Below the pieces are notes generated by a model, which ran no database searches, was not told the DNA's origin, and worked only from the letters and a program-made list of their open reading frames with translations. DNA of 64,000 nucleotides from Argopecten irradians. Lineage: Eukaryota > Mollusca > Bivalvia > Pectinida > Pectinidae. The stretch is taken from the NCBI RefSeq assembly GCF_041381155.1, contig NC_091147.1:14842318-14906317 (forward strand), in the 5' to 3' direction. Both the position numbers and the translations under genes were made by a program. This document shows, one piece after another, positions 60,001 to 64,000 of this stretch (position 1 is its first letter; each line of letters starts with the position of its first letter).

Positions 60001-62770
60001 ACCCACTGTTGAATGCACTACACTGAGCTACACTTATCGACCGTGGGTTACCGACGACGAATAACATTTAACTGTCTGTAATCTTTACTCACGCACCCCT
60101 AAAGACACATTTTTAATCTTCAAAATCAAAGTTTATACTAGTTCATTATGATATCGCAGGGGCAAATTACACATGTCAGTTATGTTTCTGTATAGTATAT
60201 ACATTATGGGTTTTTTTTCAGATGAGCCCACTATATATTCGACGACAATGATTGCCATGGAAACAGGACAAGAATCGAACACAAGTAACGCAACAGACAC
60301 GAATAAAGTAACTTTATCACCATTTAACCGACGTTTCAATGATTCTGAAAAGTCCGAAGGCAAGTGGCATTACTGATACAGAGTTCCGACGATGAATGGA
60401 AGTTTCGATATTATATTGAACTCCCTTTCACATTTTTGTATATCCTCTATACTGTCAACTATATCATGCACCCCTAACGACACATTCAGGAGGCTCTGTT
60501 AAGACCCGACCATTCCATTATAAATTCTTCACGGAAGAATGAGATTAGGTACTTTATATCATATTTCTATGCCTGCTTGTGTTTTTGTACAAAGATAAAT
60601 ATTAGCCCCTATCACCGATTTCGTTTTTAAATATACATAGTACCTACATAGGGATTTAGGTTATGAATTTTATATGTACTTTAGAAATAGTCCAACCATT
60701 GAGCCTATTTAGAAGAGAAACCATGGAGAACTAATGCACTCGACCAACAGTTCCCTGTTGTTTCCCTTCTTCTACATATACATCACAACAATGACTTAGA
60801 GTCTCTCAAACAAAATAAATGTGTTGGATTTCGTCATAATCATTTGCATGAAGATTTGTATTCTTTTGAAAGTGTCACTTTGTAATTTCATGTAAATGGG
60901 TTGAAACGTGTTAAATGAAATTTTATATCGCAACAACATATAAACTGGAGAATGAATTGGTGGTAAGTTAATTTCGTGTTCATGAAAACAAAAAAAATCG
61001 TATGAATTTTCTTTTGATATTTAAATATAATTGGTATTTCATGTGCATACTCTGTGTGCTTTGTTAAATGAATAATCGTTAGCATGATACGGTCATAGTT
61101 GCGTTACTGTAAACAAACGTCCTTTCGTGGCCATTAAATTTCTCGATATCCATTTCAAAGCAAGTTCGAGAATATTAACATTAGTATTCCTATCAATATA
61201 GATGATGCAGTTATCAATTCGCAGAGATAAACTTTCGCGAGTTAACTGGGTTAGCAAAATTCGCGAAAGTAAATCGCACGCGAATGAAAATTGATTTTGT
61301 ACAGTAGTCTATGCCTTGTATAATTTTTAAGTATATATTATTCTAACCATCCTACTTACAGGTGGGCTACAGGTGTTATTGTTGACCTATTTACGGTCAG
61401 GGTCCACTTTCCTTGGAGATATTGTTCAACAGGTACCAAGAGCACTTTACTCCTTTGAACCTGTCAAATATAGCATGGACAATATAAACAACTACATGTC
61501 GCTAGAGCGGGGCATGTGTAGCTTTGCCAACGATACCTGCAGGTACGTCAGTATACTTTAGAGGTCGCTGGATTCCATCACCTTTTTTGCGACATACAAA
61601 AGTAACTGTTTATTGTGGTGATCTGTTGTCGTTACATTTATGTTTTGCTTTCTTTCCTTTTTTCTTAGTGTTTACAATTTTCAGTTATCGAATAAGCTTC
61701 TTAATTTTGTGTGTGCTTTGTAAATCATTTTGGTAAATAAGTGGCGATGTTTTGAAAAAAGTCTTCGGTTTCATATTGGTTTCAAAGAACAGACAGGATA
61801 TATAATTTTCTTTCGGTAAAAAATGTTATCGAGCATGACATATTTTTGCGAAGCGTATTTTCAAAGCTTTCCGATTCTTGTATTATTTATAAGTGGTCAA
61901 AAGGATACGCTTCCTTATCTGTTTCAATAGTGTATTTTCTGCTAAAATTGTATTTTTCTATCCAGCCCGTTGTCAAAGGATGAATACAACAATGCAATGG
62001 AATTCTTCAAAGCATTTTATAACTGTGATCTACACCAATTCCATTCAATCACGAAAAATGCTTTCGCAAAGATGTTTGGTTACAAATGCGATGAGGAGAC
62101 TGATACTGAAACGTGCATATCAGAGATGATTCCCTATTGTAAATCTGCCTCCAGGATTGTGAAAACTATCCGATTATCTATGGACATAGTGCAATTATTA
62201 ATGTCAACGTTTCCTAAACTGAAAGTGATTCACCTAATAAGAGACCCCAGAGGAATGCTAATATCGAGAATGCGTACCATTCCCGCACTTTGTATAAAAC
62301 GGAATGACATGGGTTTACCTGCACGGGCAGTATGTGGTAGGTATGACCGTGATATCAAAATAGGGAAATCTTTGGAGGCGAAATATCCCAACAGATTAAA
62401 GACAGTATTATACGAACAAGTAGTGGAGAAACCATTTGATACATCCCTTCAAATATTTAAATACTTGGGTCTCCAGCCAAAAAGCACTTTCGAGACATGG
62501 ATGAATGAGCACATGGCGAATGCGGAAGACAAATTGAAAGAATCTGACAAACGACCTGATAACCGCGTTCAACAGTTCAGTACATATCGCTCCAATTCGT
62601 CTGCTACCATGAATGCTTGGAGATCAAAACTTCGATTCGATGATGTTAAAAACGTTGACAAAGAGTGCTCTCATCTGTACCAATACACTGGTTATATGGC
62701 AGTGAAGAGCCAATTGCATTTACAAAATCTAAATATATCTCTTCGAAGAAGTAATGCTATGTTTCCTTAA
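57048..62770 (+). CDS. Golgi carbohydrate sulfotransferase, paralog 2 (up to 481 aa, 6 exons)
   Basis: Exons 57048-57117, 58410-58523, 59691-59828, 60222-60359, 61362-61542 and 61966-62770 keep phase 1 through the stem, then phase 2. All six together give 481 codons plus stop; without exon 3, 435. Order: short basic tail, signal-anchor (about 9-23, VGFLLVISTVTFVCY), a Ser/Thr-rich stem from exons 2-4, then the sulfotransferase domain: 5'-phosphosulfate loop TYLRSGSTFLGDI (exon 5) and 3'-phosphate motif KVIHLIRDPRGMLISRM (exon 6). Role as for paralog 1: PAPS-dependent sulfation of glycans in the Golgi, acceptor unknown. Odd points: exons 2 and 4 end at GC donors (AAG|GCAAGT), and exon 3, a duplicate of exon 4, ends at AAG|ATATGT with no usable donor, so it is probably skipped. 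Confidence 0.85.
57908..58020 (+). other. Candidate alternative or relict stem exon with stop
   Basis: After a strong acceptor (TTTCTTTTTCGTAG) an open stretch continues exon 1 in phase (Y-MRQRSNSNRVDKNK...) for about 37 codons and then meets TGA. Its composition resembles the stem. With no donor visible it would give a soluble-domain-free truncated product. It may be a decayed stem exon. Confidence 0.3.
58090..58250. mobile_element. Palindromic MITE, second copy
   Basis: GTATTGATTGTGACGTCATG, TTTGCGAGCGTAACGTCATA, AACGACGTGAATTG and CAAGGGAGCTAACTCTGTAA match the reverse complement of 46018-46190. It lies in intron 1 of paralog 2; the left TIR is degraded. Confidence 0.7.
59691..59828 (+). 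CDS. Stem exon 3 of paralog 2 (duplicate, donor lost)
   Basis: 138 bp after TTTTCACAG. It shares TTCGTCAACAATGA / TTCGACGACAATGA, GGAAACAGGACAA, AATAAAGTAACTTTATCA and GATTC(A/T)GAAAAGTC(T/C)GAAG with exon 4, which is also 138 bp. The base after GAAG is ATATGT where exon 4 has GCAAGT. Confidence 0.55.
60222..60359 (+). CDS. Stem exon 4 of paralog 2 (GC donor)
   Basis: 138 bp after TTTTTTTTCAG, encoding a Thr/Ser/Asn-rich stem segment. It ends CCGAAG|GCAAGT, the usual consensus of GC-AG introns. The intron after it shares GCACCCCTAA(A/C)GACACATT with the intron after exon 3, so the duplication included flanking intron. Confidence 0.75.
61110..61312 (-). mobile_element. TTTCGCG-type MITE in intron 4
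   Basis: The reverse complement aligns with 6107-6290 (CGCGTGCGATTTACTTTCGC, TCGCGAAAGTTTATCTCTGC, TCTATATTGATAGGAATA). It ends 50 bp before exon 5 of paralog 2. Confidence 0.7.
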
Positions 62771-63124
62771 ACGAGCATATTAATGAACGAGGTGATGTGC
62801 AACAATTACCTCGATGACCGGAGCAGGCTAGCGCGCTGGGGAACAGCATTCCGAGCACATCTGTTGGCTCTGCAAGCTTTTTCGGAACATTCTACTTTCC
62901 AAGGTGATTTGTGTGACTACGGACAACTCTACAGATGCCGTGTGTCCGGAGTGATAACGGGAGTAATGTCTTACGTTCTCTATGCCCTCGCTATCCTTAT
63001 ACTTCTTCTCTATCTGGAAATGCAGGGATTTTGAAATATTATTCACAGCCAAAAGTTACCCACATTTTCAGAATTACAATAATTACAGTGCATAGGTTTT
63101 AACCTTACAAGTATAGATAACGTC

Positions 63125-63355
63125 TGAAAATGATTTTGGCAGTACAAATGTACTGTCAAAAAGAATTATAATTACATTTACAATGCAGTGAAATGAGTAC
63201 ATACGGTCAAACCATGAATCCAAGGTGTGATCTACAAATTTATTTCACATTTTTACAGTATGATTAGTAATTGTAAAGCGATTTTAGTAGGCGTGTTTCC
63301 ATTTAAACCTACATCCAGCATAAAAAAATGCAGTGCATAATTTTTGTTTAGTTTA
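63125..63355 (-). mobile_element. Dispersed non-coding repeat, family copy 4
   Basis: Read in reverse: ATGGAAACACGCCTACTAAA, TTTACAATTACTAATCATAC, TGTAAAAATGTGAAATAAAT, GGTTTGACCGTATGTACTCA, CACTGCATTGTAAATGTAAT and GACAGTACA, in family order (see 14795-15015). Confidence 0.7.
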
Positions 63356-64000
63356 AACATATTTTATTGTATCAAATATGTACAATAGGATTGGGCATAA
63401 GTTTTTCCAACTTATATCAAGCCCTTTCCATACAATATTAGGTAACACATACAAAATTATACAAGATGACATTAACAATAAAATAGTATATTTTGTGAAA
63501 GTGTGGATAAGGGAAGGGTAAAGATATGATGTAAAAAGGTGCAGGTATGTGAAAAAAATGTGACAGAGGCCTTCATTTATATTATCATAAATTATAGTTA
63601 AGACATTTTCACTAAAAAAGAAGCATTGTTTAAGACTGCGTGAATGATCTTTCTCGACCCAGATGGCACAAGTACACAATCCACTACGCACAACTTTCGG
63701 CTTATCAATGTTCATCATATCTCCTTCAATGGTTTTCCTTCACTTTGTTCATTCCCTTCCTTCTGATATTTCCGTTTCGCAAGTGTCATATGAGTCGAGA
63801 AAGATAAAAGACGCAGTATTTGCTAAAGTTAAAGTAGGTAAACAGTTCATATATATATATAGAACGTTTGCGTAGGAAGATGAAACGTAATGGGGGGGGG
63901 GGGGCAAAGGTCCTTAATATTTTGTAACCCCCCCCCCCCTCCGCCGCACCTACAGGAGGAGATTAATTCAACTCCCAACCATATATGCTTTATGTACATT
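63356..64000. other. Right end of window, no supported gene
   Basis: ORFs of 70-121 codons are unrecognised. A run of 13 G (about 63892-63904) followed within about 25 bp by a run of 12 C (about 63928-63939) can pair into a hairpin. Confidence 0.4.

Noticed and set aside
62783-63034. 83-codon ORF just after the second sulfotransferase
   Set aside because: It starts in the 3' flank, shows no family resemblance, and has an equally long antisense ORF.

Overview
The window looks like nuclear DNA of a lophotrochozoan animal, most likely a bivalve mollusc. It is AT-rich, genes are split by GT-AG and a few GC-AG introns, there are no operons, a tRNA-derived SINE carries the bivalve-type 'ACGTCCTATTAACAGC' core, and there are many short TIR elements, minisatellites and a DIRS-order retroelement. 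Sulfotransferase genes in tandem also fit a mollusc. The species assignment is inference.

Region 1 (1-17.5 kb, minus strand) holds the 5' part of a gene not visible as long ORFs. Seven small exons join in phase and encode a signal peptide, an Ig-like domain, a two-domain module resembling the cytokine-binding region of class I cytokine receptors (gp130/Domeless type), and the start of a further fibronectin III domain. The 3' end (transmembrane and cytoplasmic parts) lies to the left of the window. Its largest intron holds a 3.6-kb array of about 52 units of 67-69 bp. The unit is homologous to the end of the adjoining exon plus its splice donor and about 24 bp of intron, so the intron carries dozens of same-strand GTAAGT copies right after the genuine donor.

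Region 2 (17.76-25.46 kb) is a 7.7-kb array of a 27-bp unit (about 285 copies), starting about 235 bp upstream of the receptor start codon. Each unit has a GATA-type TGATAA and a MYB-type TAACGG on the receptor's sense strand. The unit length is a multiple of three and five of six frames lack stops, so giant ORFs appear here that are not genes.

Region 3 (28.16-35.04 kb) may be one 6.9-kb unit bounded by imperfect inverted termini (CAGGSGCGGATYCA) and CTTTT direct repeats. Inside are an intact SGNH-hydrolase ORF, two and a half 89-bp repeats, and a frameshifted DIRS-order element (gag with Cys/His finger, reverse transcriptase, RNase H, and only the first residues of the tyrosine recombinase).

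Region 4 (35-50 kb) is repeat-rich: a nearly perfect 165-bp palindrome, a TTAA-flanked TIR element present twice (one copy split by a 1,240-bp hAT-like insertion with perfect 15-bp TIRs and GTATT duplications, the other uninterrupted), several MITEs and SINEs, and one uninterrupted 314-codon ORF for an unrecognised multi-pass membrane protein.

Region 5 (50.4-62.8 kb, plus strand) holds two tandem paralogous Golgi-type carbohydrate sulfotransferase genes (4 and 6 coding exons). The second has a duplicated 138-bp stem exon pair, two GC splice donors and one donor that appears lost. Decayed LINE fragments separate the two genes.
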